Shown: positions 36,132-49,407 of the stretch, piece by piece
Layout of the letters: every line of letters begins with the position of its first letter
How positions within the stretch are numbered: position 1 is the first letter of the stretch
From: Imbroritus primus
GTDB taxonomy: Bacteria > Pseudomonadota > Gammaproteobacteria > Burkholderiales > Burkholderiaceae
Direction of reading: 5' to 3'
DNA: 64,000 nt
Assembly: GCA_000272025.2 (NCBI GenBank)
Contig: AKCV02000026.1
Span: forward strand, 434,001 to 498,000
Notes under the pieces: model-generated
The model's input: the letters and a program-made list of their open reading frames with translations, nothing else
The model's database searches: none
What the model was told of the DNA's origin: nothing
Program-made: the position numbers and the translations under genes

Positions 36132-37007
36132 TCAGCCGCGATTGGCGAGATACGCGGCAAAGTCATCGCGCACTTCCGCGTGCTTGAGCGCAAACTCCAC
36201 GGTCGCCTTCAGATACCCCAGCTTGCTGCCGCAGTCGTAGCGCGTGCCCTTGTAGCGGTACGCCAGCACCTGTTCCTGTCCCAGCAGCGACTGGATGGCG
36301 TCGGTGAGCTGGAACTCGCCGCCCGCGCCCGGCTTGAGGTTGCGGATATGGTCGAAGATGCGCGGCGTCAGGATGTAGCGTCCGACCACGCCGAGGTTGG
36401 ATGGGGCTTCTTCCGGCGCCGGTTTTTCGACAATGCCCGAGAGCTTCACCACGCCTTCTTCCCACTCGCGCCCATCGACCACGCCGTATGAACGGCTCTG
36501 TTCGCGCGCGATTTCCTCGACGCCGAGGATCGAGCAGTTGAAGTGGCCGTACATGTCCACCATTTGTTTCATCACCGGCGGTTCGCCATCGAGCAGGTCG
36601 TCGGCGAGGATCACGGCAAACGGCTCATCGCCGATCAGCTTTTCGGCGCACAGCACGGCATGCCCGAGACCCAGCGCTTCTGGCTGGCGCACGTAGAAGC
36701 AGCTAACGTGCACCGGCTTGATCGAGCGCACCACGTCGAGCAGCGCCTGCTTGTTCTTGGCTTCCAGTTCTGCTTCGAGTTCATACGCCTTGTCGAAGTG
36801 ATCCTCGATGGCGCGCTTGTTGCGGCCTGTCACGAACACCATTTCCGTGATGCCGGCGGCGATGGCTTCTTCCACCGCATACTGGATCAGCGGCTTGTCT
36901 ACCACGGGGAGCATTTCCTTCGGGCTGGCCTTGGTGACCGGCAGGAAACGCGTCCCCAATCCGGCAACCGGGAACACGGCTTTGGTGACGCGGTTCTGTA
37001 CTGACAT
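36132..37007 (-). CDS. galU: UTP--glucose-1-phosphate uridylyltransferase
   Basis: A 291-residue nucleotidyltransferase that makes UDP-glucose for surface polysaccharides. It has [32 protein letters not shown]-type opening (split here: [24 protein letters not shown]), [47 protein letters not shown] and [15 protein letters not shown]. The start at 37007 gives the standard length. It lies 28 bp downstream of valS on the same strand and may be cotranscribed with it. Confidence 0.96.
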   Translation of the reverse strand: MSVQNRVTKAVFPVAGLGTRFLPVTKASPKEMLPVVDKPLIQYAVEEAIAAGITEMVFVTGRNKRAIEDHFDKAYELEAELEAKNKQALLDVVRSIKPVHVSCFYVRQPEALGLGHAVLCAEKLIGDEPFAVILADDLLDGEPPVMKQMVDMYGHFNCSILGVEEIAREQSRSYGVVDGREWEEGVVKLSGIVEKPAPEEAPSNLGVVGRYILTPRIFDHIRNLKPGAGGEFQLTDAIQSLLGQEQVLAYRYKGTRYDCGSKLGYLKATVEFALKHAEVRDDFAAYLANRG

Positions 37008-37035
37008 CAGTGAGTGACTCCTTGTGCGTGATCGA

Positions 37036-39903
<2,868 letters not shown>

Positions 39904-40137
39904 GCTGCGCAAGGGAGGAGATTCGGCTGAATCGTTGATTATAGGGGATTGCCATGACGCGCACGCGTTTGCGGCCGTTTTGTACCTGCTCATCGCCGCG
40001 TGACGCCGGATTCATTCCACTTGATGCACAGCTATGGCGCTTGCAGTGCGCCGGCCAAGGCCTGCGGATCGTCTTGGACGGATGCTGTGAGGGTGGCGGC
40101 ATGGTCCGTGATGGGACGGCAGTCATCGCCGGCTCGG

Positions 40138-40143
40138 TATAAT
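40138..40143 (+). promoter_or_regulatory. Candidate -10 box for uvrD
   Basis: A perfect tataat 28 bp upstream of the uvrD ATG. No clear -35. Confidence 0.45.
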
Positions 40144-40170
40144 CCGATCATTCACTGGACACCTCTGCGC

Positions 40171-42534
40171 ATGACCGATCTGCTTGCCAATCTGAATCCC
40201 GAACAACTTGCTGCCGTGACCCTGCCGGCCGAACCGGCGCTGATCCTGGCAGGCGCGGGCAGTGGCAAGACGCGGGTGCTCACGACCCGTATCGCGTGGC
40301 TGATCCAGACCGGGCAGGTCTCGCCCGCCGGCCTGCTGGCCGTGACTTTTACCAACAAGGCTGCCAAGGAAATGCTGGCGCGGTTGACGGCGATGCTGCC
40401 GATCAATACGCGCGGCATGTGGGTCGGCACTTTCCACGGCCTGTGCAACCGCATGCTGCGCGCGCACTTCCGCGATGCGGGACTGCCACAGGGCTTTCAG
40501 ATCCTCGATACGCAGGACCAGCAATCGGCTATCAAGCGCCTGCTCAAGTCGCTGAACGTGGACGACGAGAAGTATCCGCCGCGTACCGTGCAGAACTTCA
40601 TCAACAGCGCCAAGGAGCAGGGCCTGCGGCCGGACAAGGTGGAGGCGCACGATCCGTTCAACCGCCGCCTGGTTGAGCTGTACGTTGCCTACGACGCACA
40701 GTGCCAGCGCGAAGGCGTGGTCGATTTCGCCGAGCTGCTGCTGCGCTGCTATGAACTGCTGACCTTCAACGCGGCGATCCGCGATCATTACCAGCGGCGT
40801 TTCAGCCACATCCTGGTCGACGAGTTCCAGGACACCAACGTGCTGCAGTACGCGTGGCTCAAGCTGCTCGCCGGCCACGGCCACAATGCCGCCGGACCGC
40901 AGCCCAATGCGGTGTTTGCGGTAGGCGATGATGACCAGAGTATCTATGCTTTCCGCGGCGCCAACGTGGGCAATATGACGGACTTCGAACGCGAGTTCCA
41001 GGTCCGGCACATGATCAAGCTCGAGCAAAACTACCGCTCGCACGGCAATATTCTCGACACCGCCAATCACCTGATTTCCCATAACGCCCGTCGTCTCGGC
41101 AAGGATCTGCGGACCGACGCCGGCCACGGCGAGCCGGTACGCGTGTACCAGGCGGGCTCGGATGCGCTGGAGGCCGGATGGATGGTGGAAGAAATCAAGG
41201 ATCTCATCGCCGGCGGCATGCTGCGTTCCGAGATCGCCTTGCTCTACCGCAGCAATGCGCAGTCCCGCATCATCGAGCATGCGCTGTTCTCGTCGGGCAT
41301 CCCGTACCGGGTGTATGGCGGGTTGCGCTTCTTCGAGCGGGCGGAGGTCAAGCACGCGCTGGCGTACCTGCAATTGCTGGAGAATCCGGAGAACGACTCC
41401 GCCTTCGGACGTGTCGTGAACTTCCCTGCGCGCGGCATCGGTGCACGCTCGATCGAGCAATTGCAGGACGCGGCACGCATGGCCAACTGCCCGCTGTTCC
41501 GTGCCGTGGCCTACGTGCCCGGCAAGGCTGGCACCAGCCTCGGCAATTTCGCGCGCCTGATTGAACAGATGCGGGCCGATACGCGTCACATGACCTTGCC
41601 GGAGACCGTCGAGCATGTGATCCACGCAAGCGGCCTGATCGCGCACTACCAGTCCGAGAAGGAAGGGCAGGATCGCATCGAGAACCTGCAGGAACTGGTG
41701 ACGGCCGCGCAGGCTTTCGTCGGCGAGGAGGGGTATCGCCTCGATGCGCCGGCCTTTGCCTTGCCGCTGCGCGATGGCGATGCCGCACCTGCACTGCCTG
41801 CCGATGGCGAGGCAGTGATCGTCGACGATGCCATCACTGCCGAGATGACGCCGATCGTCGCCTTTCTGACGCATGCCTCGCTGGAGTCCGGCGATAACCA
41901 GGCGCAGGTCGGCCAGGACGCGGTGCAGATGATGACTGTGCATGCTGCCAAGGGCCTGGAATTCAATGTGGTCTTCATCACCGGCCTGGAAGAAGGGCTG
42001 TTTCCGCACGAGAACAGCATGCTCGATCCGGGCGGGCTGGAGGAAGAGCGGCGGCTGATGTATGTGGCCATCACGCGGGCACGCCAGCGGCTGTATATGT
42101 CGTTCGCGCAGAGCCGCATGTTGCATGGGCAGACGCGCTACCACATCCGCTCGCGCTTCTTCGATGAGTTGCCGGAGCACACGCTCAAATGGCTGACGCC
42201 GCAGCAGCAGAGTTATGCACAGCAGCGTATCGGCACGGGCGGCAGTAGCTCAGGCGGTTGGGGGCGCGACTGGTTCAAGCGTCCGGACGAAACGGGGTAC
42301 ACGGGCACTAAGCCGACTGGCGGCATGGATACCGGCAATGGCTATGCTGATGCCAAGCGCAGCGAAAAGACTGGTTTCCGCGTGGGGCAGTCGGTGTTCC
42401 ACAACAAGTTCGGCGAAGGCAAGATCGTCGCGCTCGAGGGTGAGGGCGCGGATGCGCGCGCCCAGATCAAGTTCAAGCGGCACGATACCAAATGGCTGGC
42501 GCTTGGCATTGCGAAGCTTGATCCGATCGATTGA
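40171..42534 (+). CDS. uvrD: UvrD/Rep-type DNA helicase
   Basis: A 787-residue superfamily 1A 3'-5' helicase for excision and mismatch repair. Motifs in order: NLNPEQLAAVTLP (Q motif), Walker A AGAGSGKTRVL, TFTNKAAKEM, Walker B LVDEFQDTN, VGDDDQSIYAFRGA, LEQNYRS, and VQMMTVHAAKGLEFNVVF with YVAITRARQRL. The C-terminal Tudor-like end, GQSVFHNKFGEGKIVALEGEG to LDPID, which binds RNA polymerase in UvrD/PcrA, is present. The ATG at 40171 begins directly before the Q motif. It is followed by a terminator. Confidence 0.95.
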   Translation: MTDLLANLNPEQLAAVTLPAEPALILAGAGSGKTRVLTTRIAWLIQTGQVSPAGLLAVTFTNKAAKEMLARLTAMLPINTRGMWVGTFHGLCNRMLRAHFRDAGLPQGFQILDTQDQQSAIKRLLKSLNVDDEKYPPRTVQNFINSAKEQGLRPDKVEAHDPFNRRLVELYVAYDAQCQREGVVDFAELLLRCYELLTFNAAIRDHYQRRFSHILVDEFQDTNVLQYAWLKLLAGHGHNAAGPQPNAVFAVGDDDQSIYAFRGANVGNMTDFEREFQVRHMIKLEQNYRSHGNILDTANHLISHNARRLGKDLRTDAGHGEPVRVYQAGSDALEAGWMVEEIKDLIAGGMLRSEIALLYRSNAQSRIIEHALFSSGIPYRVYGGLRFFERAEVKHALAYLQLLENPENDSAFGRVVNFPARGIGARSIEQLQDAARMANCPLFRAVAYVPGKAGTSLGNFARLIEQMRADTRHMTLPETVEHVIHASGLIAHYQSEKEGQDRIENLQELVTAAQAFVGEEGYRLDAPAFALPLRDGDAAPALPADGEAVIVDDAITAEMTPIVAFLTHASLESGDNQAQVGQDAVQMMTVHAAKGLEFNVVFITGLEEGLFPHENSMLDPGGLEEERRLMYVAITRARQRLYMSFAQSRMLHGQTRYHIRSRFFDELPEHTLKWLTPQQQSYAQQRIGTGGSSSGGWGRDWFKRPDETGYTGTKPTGGMDTGNGYADAKRSEKTGFRVGQSVFHNKFGEGKIVALEGEGADARAQIKFKRHDTKWLALGIAKLDPID

Positions 42535-42554
42535 GCGCACGGCCACGGAAAGCA

Positions 42555-42582
42555 AAAAGCGCCGCACAGGCGGGGCTTTTTC
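42555..42582 (+). terminator. Terminator after uvrD
   Basis: Stem aaaagcgccgc (42555-42565) / gcggggctttt (42570-42580) with one mismatch, loop acag, ending in a T-run. Confidence 0.8.
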
Positions 42583-42629
42583 ATGGCGGATTGACGTATC
42601 GCTGCTGCAGCGGTTGCCGCGCCAGGGGA

Positions 42630-43730
42630 TCAGCCGATCCGCATCTCGCGCCGGTACCACTCATGGAAGTGCTGCATGCCGTCTTCCATGGGCGACTGAT
42701 ACGGACCGACCTCGTTGACACCCCGTGCCATGAGAATGGCGCGGCCGGCATCCATGCGTTCGGCGATCTCGTCGTCTTCAATGCAGGTTTCCATGTAGGC
42801 GGCGCGTTCTGCCTCGACGAATTCGCGTTCGAAGAGCACGGCTTCCTCGGGGTAGTAGAACTCCACGACGTTGCGTGTCTTGCGCGGGCCCAGCGGGTGC
42901 AGCGTCGACACCACCAGCACGTTCGGGTACCACTCGACCATGATGTTGGGGAAGTAGGTCAGCCAGATCGCACCTTGCTTGGGCAACTCGCCGCGGTTGA
43001 AGTGCATGATCGCGTCGTGCCACTTTTTGTACGCCGGCGTGCCGGGGCGGCGCAGACCGGCGTTCAGGCCGACGGTCTGCACGCTGTACCAGTCGCCGAA
43101 CTCCCAGACCAGGTCGTCACACGTCACGAAGTTGCCAAGGCCCGGATGGAACGGCTCGACGTGGTAGTCCTCCAGGTAGACCTCGATGAAGGTCTTCCAG
43201 TTGTAGTTGCAGTCATGGACCTCGACATGGTCGAGCATGTAGCCGCTGAAATCGAGATCCTTGGCGACGCCCAGGCGGGCCAGGTCGGCGCGCACGTCGC
43301 GCTTGCCGTCGAACAGCAGGCCATTCCAGTTCTGCAATGGCGAGCGGCCCAGATTCAGGCATGGCTGTTCGCTGAAATGCGGTGCGCCGAGCAGTTCGCC
43401 CTTCAGGTCGTAGGTCCAGCGGTGCAGCGGGCAGACGATGTTCGTGGCATTGCCCCGGCCATTCAGCATGACAGCCTGGCGATGGCGGCAGACATTCGAC
43501 AACAGTTCTATGTCGTCACCGTTGCGAACGAGGATGCGGCCTTCGTTCTCGGCCGGCAGCGCATGGTAATCGCCGGATTCCGGCACCATCAGCGCGTGGC
43601 CGACGTACCCGGGGCCCGGTTTGAACAGCAGGTCCAGCTCTTGTTGATGCAGTGCCTCGTCAAAGTATGCGGTGACGGGCAACTGGGTTTCGGATGGCAC
43701 CAGTTTCAGCGCGGTGCTGAGATTGGACAT
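42630..43730 (-). CDS. Rieske-type ring-hydroxylating oxygenase alpha subunit
   Basis: A 366-residue Rieske non-heme iron oxygenase. The [2Fe-2S] ligands are Cys81-x-His83 (CRHRQ) and Cys100-x2-His103 (CPLHRW); the mononuclear iron block is EVYLEDYHVEPFHPG. Such enzymes hydroxylate or demethylate rings, amines or sterols with electrons from a separate reductase, which is not nearby. The closest style is the carnitine/choline/aromatic SRPBCC group; the substrate is unknown. The start at 43730 (MSNLSTALKL) was chosen; no strong ribosome site is seen. It is divergent from xseB-ispA-dxs. Confidence 0.88.
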   Translation of the reverse strand: MSNLSTALKLVPSETQLPVTAYFDEALHQQELDLLFKPGPGYVGHALMVPESGDYHALPAENEGRILVRNGDDIELLSNVCRHRQAVMLNGRGNATNIVCPLHRWTYDLKGELLGAPHFSEQPCLNLGRSPLQNWNGLLFDGKRDVRADLARLGVAKDLDFSGYMLDHVEVHDCNYNWKTFIEVYLEDYHVEPFHPGLGNFVTCDDLVWEFGDWYSVQTVGLNAGLRRPGTPAYKKWHDAIMHFNRGELPKQGAIWLTYFPNIMVEWYPNVLVVSTLHPLGPRKTRNVVEFYYPEEAVLFEREFVEAERAAYMETCIEDDEIAERMDAGRAILMARGVNEVGPYQSPMEDGMQHFHEWYRREMRIG

Positions 43731-44007
43731 TATCCCCACTCCCAAATAAGGTGAAAGCAGTGAACAACCCAACCATCGAAAAATCGATATGGGACAAACA
43801 GCCCTGATTTGACGCCGAAACGCTGCGTCGGTTCACGGCAAAAGGGAAATTGTACCCCAGGCAAGCCCGGCTGTGCCCGTCTGCAAGGGCTTTTGCGTGC
43901 ATTTTTGCGCGCGTTGGCAGGCGGTTCGCCGGGCAATTGCCGTAGAATACGAGATTCCCGCCGGATGGACCGCTGCGGGACAGATTACATCCAGGACCTT
44001 GTTGGGC

Positions 44008-44277
44008 ATGCCGAAAGCCAAAACCCTCCCGGACACGCTCCCGGAAGCCGTTGCCGCACCAGCTTCGTACGAGGCTGCCATGGCGGAACTCGATACCCTG
44101 GTGGCATCGATGGAGAGCGGTGAGTTGCCGCTGGAAGCCTCGCTCGCCGCCTACCGGCGCGGCGCCGAGCTGGTGAAGTACTGTCAGCAGGTGCTGGAAC
44201 GCGTGGAGCAGCAGGTGCGCGTGCTCGAGGGCGAGTCGCTGAAGCCGCTGACTGCGGCAGAGGATGATGTGGCATGA
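44008..44277 (+). CDS. xseB: Exodeoxyribonuclease VII small subunit
   Basis: An 89-residue XseB. The core [34 protein letters not shown], split as [15 protein letters not shown] and [16 protein letters not shown], forms the helical hairpin that binds XseA, followed by [17 protein letters not shown]. The 25-residue N-terminal extension is Pro/Ala-rich. The gene overlaps ispA by 4 bp (ATGA), giving the common xseB-ispA-dxs arrangement. Confidence 0.93.
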   Translation: MPKAKTLPDTLPEAVAAPASYEAAMAELDTLVASMESGELPLEASLAAYRRGAELVKYCQQVLERVEQQVRVLEGESLKPLTAAEDDVA

Positions 44278-45176
44278 GCGGCTTCGACGCCTGGGTCAAC
44301 GCCATCGCCGCCCGTACTGAAACCGCTCTCGACCATTACCTGCCGCCAGCGGATACCGTGCCGGCGCGCCTGCACGAGGCCATGCGCTATGCGGCGCTGG
44401 GCGGCGGCAAGCGTGTGCGGCCGCTGCTGGTGCATGCGGCCGGGGCCGTGTCCGGTGCCACGCCGGCGGCACTCGATGCCGCTGCAGCCGCGGTCGAAAT
44501 GATCCACGCCTATTCGCTGGTGCACGACGATATGCCGTGCATGGATGACGACGATTTGCGCCGGGGTCGCCCGACGGTGCACAAGGCCTATGACGAAGCC
44601 ACCGCGTTGCTGGTTGGCGACGCGCTGCAGACGCAGGCGTTCGAAGTGCTGGCTGGCGGTGACGGTGGCACAGACCTGGCCGCAGGTGTGCGGCTGGCGC
44701 TGGTCGTGGAGCTGGCGCAGGCCTCGGGCTCGCAGGGAATGGCCGGCGGGCAGGCGATCGATCTCCAAAGCGTGGGGCTGGCGCTGTCGCGCGAGGCGCT
44801 CGAAACCATGCACCGCAAGAAGACCGGTGCGCTGCTGCGCGCCAGCGTGCGGATGGGGGGATTGTGCGGCAACCTCTCGGGCGACGCACGCGGTCTGCTG
44901 GACCGCTATGCGCAGGCAATGGGCCTGGCCTTCCAGGTGGTCGACGATATTCTGGACGTGACGGCCGATACCGCCACGTTGGGCAAGACGGCGGGCAAGG
45001 ATGCCGCACACGACAAGCCCACCTACGTTTCGCTGCTCGGGCTCGATGAGGCCCGCGCGCTGGCTGGCCGTCTGCGCGACGAGGCGCATGCCGCGCTCGA
45101 TGCCTTGGCGGGCAGCGGTGACGGCGGGTTGCGGCTGCGCCAGCTGGCCGACCTGATCGTTCTGCGAACCCACTGA
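44274..45176 (+). CDS. ispA: Farnesyl diphosphate synthase (polyprenyl synthetase)
   Basis: A 300-residue trans-prenyltransferase that condenses isopentenyl diphosphate with dimethylallyl and geranyl diphosphate to farnesyl diphosphate. The first Asp-rich motif is [14 protein letters not shown] (DDxxxxD type with insertion, typical of bacterial FPPS), the second is [11 protein letters not shown]; the [10 protein letters not shown] block precedes them. It is coupled to xseB and followed after 21 bp by dxs, so precursor supply and chain building are coordinated. Confidence 0.95.
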   Translation: MSGFDAWVNAIAARTETALDHYLPPADTVPARLHEAMRYAALGGGKRVRPLLVHAAGAVSGATPAALDAAAAAVEMIHAYSLVHDDMPCMDDDDLRRGRPTVHKAYDEATALLVGDALQTQAFEVLAGGDGGTDLAAGVRLALVVELAQASGSQGMAGGQAIDLQSVGLALSREALETMHRKKTGALLRASVRMGGLCGNLSGDARGLLDRYAQAMGLAFQVVDDILDVTADTATLGKTAGKDAAHDKPTYVSLLGLDEARALAGRLRDEAHAALDALAGSGDGGLRLRQLADLIVLRTH

Positions 45177-45197
45177 TACCGGGCCCGGCCGGGCACC

Positions 45198-47126
45198 ATG
45201 ACGATGACGTACGAGCTTCTGAATACCATTGATTCCCCATCCGACCTGCGCAAGCTGGACCGTCGGCAACTGCCGGCGCTGGCCGATCAGCTGCGGCAGT
45301 TCGTGCTGGAATCGGTCTCGCAGACTGGGGGGCACTTGTCTTCCAACCTGGGTACGGTCGAACTGACCATTGCCCTGCACTACGTGTTCAACACGCCTGA
45401 AGACCGCGTCGTATGGGATGTCGGCCACCAGAGCTATCCGCACAAGATCCTGACGGGCCGGCGCGAACGGATGCATACGCTGCGCCAGCTCGATGGCATC
45501 TCCGGTTTTCCCCGCCGCAGCGAAAGCGAGTACGACACCTTCGGTACGGCGCATTCGTCCACCTCGATTTCTGCGGCACTCGGCATGGCGCTGGGCGCCA
45601 AGACCAAGGGCGAGGACCGTGTGGCCATTGCCGTGATCGGTGATGGGGCGATGACGGCCGGCATGGCCTTCGAGGCGATGAACAACGCTGGTGTGTATCG
45701 CGACGTGCCGCTGCTGGTCATCCTCAACGACAACGATATGTCGATCTCGCCGCCCGTCGGCGCGCTCAACCGTTATCTGGCGCGTCTGATGAGCGGGCGT
45801 TTCTACGCTGCCACCAAGAAGGGCATCGAGAAAGTCCTGTCGGTGGCGCCGCCAGTACTCGAGTTCGCCAAGCGCTTCGAAGAGCATGCCAAGGGCATGC
45901 TGGTGCCGGCGACGATGTTCGAGGAATTCGGCTTCAACTATATCGGTCCCATCGACGGGCACGATCTCGAATCGCTGGTGCCGACCCTGCAGAACATCCG
46001 CGAACTGGCCCATGCCGGACGCGGTCCGCAGTTCCTGCACGTGGTGACGCGCAAGGGCCAAGGCTACAAGCTGGCGGAAGCGGATCCGGTGCTGTACCAC
46101 GGACCCGGCAAGTTCGATCCGGCGGAAGGCATCCGCCCTGCCGCCAAGCCGAGCCGTCCTGCCTACACCAAGGTGTTCGGCGACTGGCTGTGCGACATGG
46201 CTGCCGCTGATGCGCGCCTTGTTGGCATCACGCCGGCGATGCGTGAAGGCTCGGGCATGGTGGAGTTCGAGCGCCGCTTCCCGGACCGCTACTATGACGT
46301 CGGCATCGCCGAGCAGCATGCCGTCACGTTTGCCGGCGGGCTGGCGTGCGAAGGCATGAAGCCTGTGGTGGCGATCTACTCGACCTTCCTGCAGCGGGCC
46401 TACGACCAGCTGATTCATGATGTCGCGCTGCAGAACCTGCCGGTGCTGTTCGCGCTCGACCGCGCGGGACTGGTTGGCGCGGACGGTGCGACACACGCCG
46501 GCGCATACGACATTGCCTACCTGCGTTGCATCCCCAACATGCTGATCATGACGCCGGCGGACGAGAACGAATGCCGTCAGATGCTCACTACGGGTTTTCG
46601 TCACGATGGCCCGGCCTCCGTGCGCTACCCGCGTGGCGCAGGACCCGGCGTGGCCGTCGATGCGGCATTGAGCGCGCTGCCCGTCGGCAAGGGTGAAGTG
46701 CGCCGTACCGGCCATGCACCGGCCGGACAGCGTACCGCGATCCTGGCGTTCGGTTCGATGCTGCATCCGGCGCTCGCAGCCGGTGAGGCACTCGATGCGA
46801 CGGTGGTCAACATGCGCTTCGTCAAGCCGCTCGATGTGGAGCTGCTGCGCACGCTCGCTGCAGACCACGACCGGTTTGTGACAGTGGAAGAGGGCTGCGT
46901 GATGGGTGGCGCGGGCTCCGCCTGCCTGGAAGCGCTGGCCGCGATGGATATCGCGTTGCCCGTGCTGCAGCTGGGCCTGCCCGACCGTTTTGTCGATCAT
47001 GGCGATCCGGCATTGCTGCTGGCCCAGTGCGGCCTTGATGCCAAGGGTATCGAGGCCTCCATCCGGAAGGCCTGGCCCACGCTGGCCGCAGCGTCAGGCG
47101 TGGCGCCCAGCAGCCGGAGCGCGTGA
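45198..47126 (+). CDS. dxs: 1-deoxy-D-xylulose-5-phosphate synthase
   Basis: A 642-residue thiamine diphosphate enzyme joining pyruvate and glyceraldehyde 3-phosphate in the first step of the MEP isoprenoid pathway. Seen are [38 protein letters not shown], the TPP motif [19 protein letters not shown] (GDG..N), and in the C-terminal half [17 protein letters not shown] and [18 protein letters not shown]. Two nearby ATG codons (45198 and 45204) are possible starts. It ends the xseB-ispA-dxs unit. Confidence 0.96.
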   Translation: MTMTYELLNTIDSPSDLRKLDRRQLPALADQLRQFVLESVSQTGGHLSSNLGTVELTIALHYVFNTPEDRVVWDVGHQSYPHKILTGRRERMHTLRQLDGISGFPRRSESEYDTFGTAHSSTSISAALGMALGAKTKGEDRVAIAVIGDGAMTAGMAFEAMNNAGVYRDVPLLVILNDNDMSISPPVGALNRYLARLMSGRFYAATKKGIEKVLSVAPPVLEFAKRFEEHAKGMLVPATMFEEFGFNYIGPIDGHDLESLVPTLQNIRELAHAGRGPQFLHVVTRKGQGYKLAEADPVLYHGPGKFDPAEGIRPAAKPSRPAYTKVFGDWLCDMAAADARLVGITPAMREGSGMVEFERRFPDRYYDVGIAEQHAVTFAGGLACEGMKPVVAIYSTFLQRAYDQLIHDVALQNLPVLFALDRAGLVGADGATHAGAYDIAYLRCIPNMLIMTPADENECRQMLTTGFRHDGPASVRYPRGAGPGVAVDAALSALPVGKGEVRRTGHAPAGQRTAILAFGSMLHPALAAGEALDATVVNMRFVKPLDVELLRTLAADHDRFVTVEEGCVMGGAGSACLEALAAMDIALPVLQLGLPDRFVDHGDPALLLAQCGLDAKGIEASIRKAWPTLAAASGVAPSSRSA

Positions 47127-47133
47127 GCTCCCA

Positions 47134-47158
47134 GGTCGATAGTTTAAATCTATCGACC
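47134..47158. promoter_or_regulatory. Inverted repeat between dxs and folE2
   Basis: Perfect 9-bp arms ggtcgatag (47134-47142) / ctatcgacc (47150-47158) around tttaaat. The core atag-tttaaat-ctat fits the ATAG-nTnnnAn-CTAT half-site described for OxyR, and in general the T-N11-A pattern of LysR-type regulators. No second copy is seen at the expected distance. Confidence 0.45.
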
Positions 47159-47353
47159 GTACGTAATACATGGGTTTAGGCCCATAGCGGGCATCCTGCG
47201 GGTTTTTCCCTTACACTGTGCCGTAGTCATCTGTCGCAGTCGCAAAAGGGAAGACTTGTGGGTAATCCATGAGAATCCGTTTTGCGGTTTCAGACTCGTT
47301 GCGAGGCCCGGCATTCTGCGAGCGGGCCACGACCGTAGAGGAAACCAGGTCTC

Positions 47354-48157
47354 ATGAACGATATCAATCCCGCTTTTGTGATGCCGGATGTCCAGTCCAC
47401 ACCGGATACCCGCCAGATTCCTATCCAGCGCGTCGGCGTGCGCGGCGTACGCTACCCGTTTTCACTTGAAACCCCGCAAGGCGTGCAGGCCACGGTCGGC
47501 ACGTTCAATCTGGATGTGCATCTGCCGGCCGACCAGAAGGGCACGCACATGTCGCGTTTCGTCGCCCTGCTGGAAAACCAGAAGGGTCCGCTGAGCCTGG
47601 TCGGCTTCAACGGCCTGGTCGAGGACATGCTGCAGCGGCTCGAGGCCGAGGCTGGCCGTATCGAGGTGACATTCCCATATTTCATCAACAAGACTGCGCC
47701 TGTGTCTGGCGTGCAGTCGCTGCTCGACTATGAAGTGACGCTGATCGGCGAGATCCGTGACGGCAAGTCGACGCTGTCAATGAAGGCACTGGTACCGGTG
47801 ACGAGCCTGTGCCCGTGTTCCAAGCAGATCTCACAGTACGGCGCGCACAACCAGCGCTCGCATATCACCATGCATGTCGAACTGGTGGCCGACCTGCCGG
47901 TCGAGGAACTGGTGCGCATGGCCGAGGAAGAGGCCTCGTGCGAACTGTGGGGCCTGCTCAAGCGTCCGGATGAGAAGTTCGTAACTGAGCGTGCCTACGA
48001 GAATCCCAAGTTCGTGGAAGATCTGGTGCGTGATATCGCCATGCGCCTGAATCGCGACGACCGCATCGTGGCCTATGTGCTGGAAGCGGAAAATTTCGAG
48101 TCGATCCACAACCACAGCGCCTATGCCGTAATCGAGCGTGACAAGCGCAAGGCTTGA
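47354..48157 (+). CDS. folE2: GTP cyclohydrolase FolE2 (type IB)
   Basis: A 267-residue FolE2 that converts GTP to dihydroneopterin triphosphate for folate synthesis and can work without zinc. Family blocks are [28 protein letters not shown], the catalytic-cysteine region [21 protein letters not shown], and the C-terminal [21 protein letters not shown]. Length is standard. A long 5' gap (227 bp) with an inverted repeat hints at regulation, which in other bacteria is by zinc limitation. It is convergent with tsaD. Confidence 0.95.
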   Translation: MNDINPAFVMPDVQSTPDTRQIPIQRVGVRGVRYPFSLETPQGVQATVGTFNLDVHLPADQKGTHMSRFVALLENQKGPLSLVGFNGLVEDMLQRLEAEAGRIEVTFPYFINKTAPVSGVQSLLDYEVTLIGEIRDGKSTLSMKALVPVTSLCPCSKQISQYGAHNQRSHITMHVELVADLPVEELVRMAEEEASCELWGLLKRPDEKFVTERAYENPKFVEDLVRDIAMRLNRDDRIVAYVLEAENFESIHNHSAYAVIERDKRKA

Positions 48158-48185
48158 TCGGTTCGCTCCGTTCGGTGTTTCCCCG

Positions 48186-48209
48186 ACATTCCCGCTACGG
48201 CGGGAATGT
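48186..48209. terminator. Hairpin between convergent folE2 and tsaD
   Basis: Perfect 10-bp stem acattcccgc (48186-48195) / gcgggaatgt (48200-48209), loop tacg. Placed 29 bp after folE2 and 47 bp past the tsaD stop; the T-run is poor. Such attcccgc hairpins are also dispersed repeats in beta-proteobacteria. Confidence 0.5.
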
Positions 48210-48255
48210 TGCTTTGGGGCGTTGGTTTTTCTCTCCGGCGCGAGGGGTCGCGCTA

Positions 48256-49296
48256 TCAACCTGCTACCGGTGCCGGGATACGGATATCCTCCAGATCCCA
48301 GCGCGGCGTGATGCCGAAACCGTAGCCATCCTGAACCTGCTCCGGATCGGCCTGCAGGCGCATGGCGCCGGCAAAGGCGATCATCGCACCGTTGTCGGTA
48401 CAGAATGCCAGTTCCGGGTAGTACACCTTCAGCCCGCGCCGCTGCGCGTCATGGTTGAGGCGCGCGCGCAGCTGGGTATTGGCGCCCACGCCGCCGGCGA
48501 CCCCCAGCCGTTTCAGGCGCGTCTGCTTCAGTGCTGCCAGCGCCTTGCCGGCCAGTACATCCACAGCAGCATCGACGAAGGCGCGTGCCAGGTTGGCGCG
48601 GTCCTGCTCGCACACATTGCCGAGCTTGCGCACCTGGGTCAGCACCGCCGTCTTGAGTCCCGCAAAGGAAAAATCCAGATTGCCCGAATGCAGCATCGGG
48701 CGCGGCAATTCGTAGGCGCCCTCGATCCCGAATTCAGCCAGCCGCGAGACCGCCGGGCCACCTGGGTAGTCGAGACCGAGCAGTTTGGCGGTCTTGTCGA
48801 AGGCCTCGCCGGCCGCATCGTCGAGCGTTTCGCCTAGCAGCGTGTACTGGCCGACGCCGTCGACGCGCATCAGCTGCGTGTGGCCGCCCGATACCAGCAG
48901 CGCCACGAACGGGAACGCCGGCGGATCGGAGGCCAGCAACGGTGACAGCAGATGGCCTTCCAGATGATGCACGCCGATCATCGGCACCCGCAGGGCGTAG
49001 CCCAGGGCGTTGGCGAACGATGCCCCGACCAGCAACGCGCCGGCCAGGCCGGGGCCGCGCGTATAGGCGATCGCATCGATGTCAGCACGGGTGCGTCCGG
49101 CGCGCTGCAGGACCTCGTTCAGTAGTGGCACCACGCGACGGATATGGTCGCGCGAGGCCAGTTCCGGCACGACGCCGCCGTAGGCCCGGTGCATGGCGAT
49201 CTGCGAGTGCAGGGCATGTGCCAGCAGGCCGTCGGTCGTGTCATACAGGGCCAGGCCGGTTTCATCGCAGGAAGATTCGACACCGAGAACGAGCAT
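48256..49296 (-). CDS. tsaD: tRNA N6-adenosine threonylcarbamoyltransferase
   Basis: A 346-residue TsaD (Kae1/Gcp) that with TsaB and TsaE transfers threonylcarbamoyl to A37 of ANN-decoding tRNAs. It has [51 protein letters not shown], metal ligands in [14 protein letters not shown], and [11 protein letters not shown]. The start at 49296 gives the family opening. Its product t6A is the substrate of TcdA encoded at 12784. Confidence 0.96.
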   Translation of the reverse strand: MLVLGVESSCDETGLALYDTTDGLLAHALHSQIAMHRAYGGVVPELASRDHIRRVVPLLNEVLQRAGRTRADIDAIAYTRGPGLAGALLVGASFANALGYALRVPMIGVHHLEGHLLSPLLASDPPAFPFVALLVSGGHTQLMRVDGVGQYTLLGETLDDAAGEAFDKTAKLLGLDYPGGPAVSRLAEFGIEGAYELPRPMLHSGNLDFSFAGLKTAVLTQVRKLGNVCEQDRANLARAFVDAAVDVLAGKALAALKQTRLKRLGVAGGVGANTQLRARLNHDAQRRGLKVYYPELAFCTDNGAMIAFAGAMRLQADPEQVQDGYGFGITPRWDLEDIRIPAPVAG

Positions 49297-49369
49297 GGGA
49301 ACAGCGCAGGAATGACAAGGATGCGCGCAGCGTAGCACAAGCCGGCCATGCCGGTGCGGGCGGCTCCGT

Positions 49370-49375
49370 TACAAT
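49370..49375 (+). promoter_or_regulatory. Candidate -10 box for the BaiN-type gene
   Basis: tacaat 32 bp before the ATG at 49408; -35 not clear. Confidence 0.35.
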
Positions 49376-49407
49376 GCGCGTCATTCTGTTTCTGGATGGT
49401 GAATCGA

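Noticed and set aside
40123-42180. 685-codon minus-strand frame opposite uvrD
   Set aside because: Shadow of uvrD, whose helicase motifs are all on the plus strand.
44184-47000. Very long minus-strand open frame (over 900 codons) opposite ispA and dxs
   Set aside because: It mirrors strongly conserved genes on the plus strand and its translation is a His/Arg/Gly-rich low-similarity string, typical of antisense frames in GC-rich DNA.
48186-48209. Hairpin considered as part of a REP/dispersed repeat family
   Set aside because: Only one such copy is obvious in this window, so it is kept only as a weak terminator candidate.
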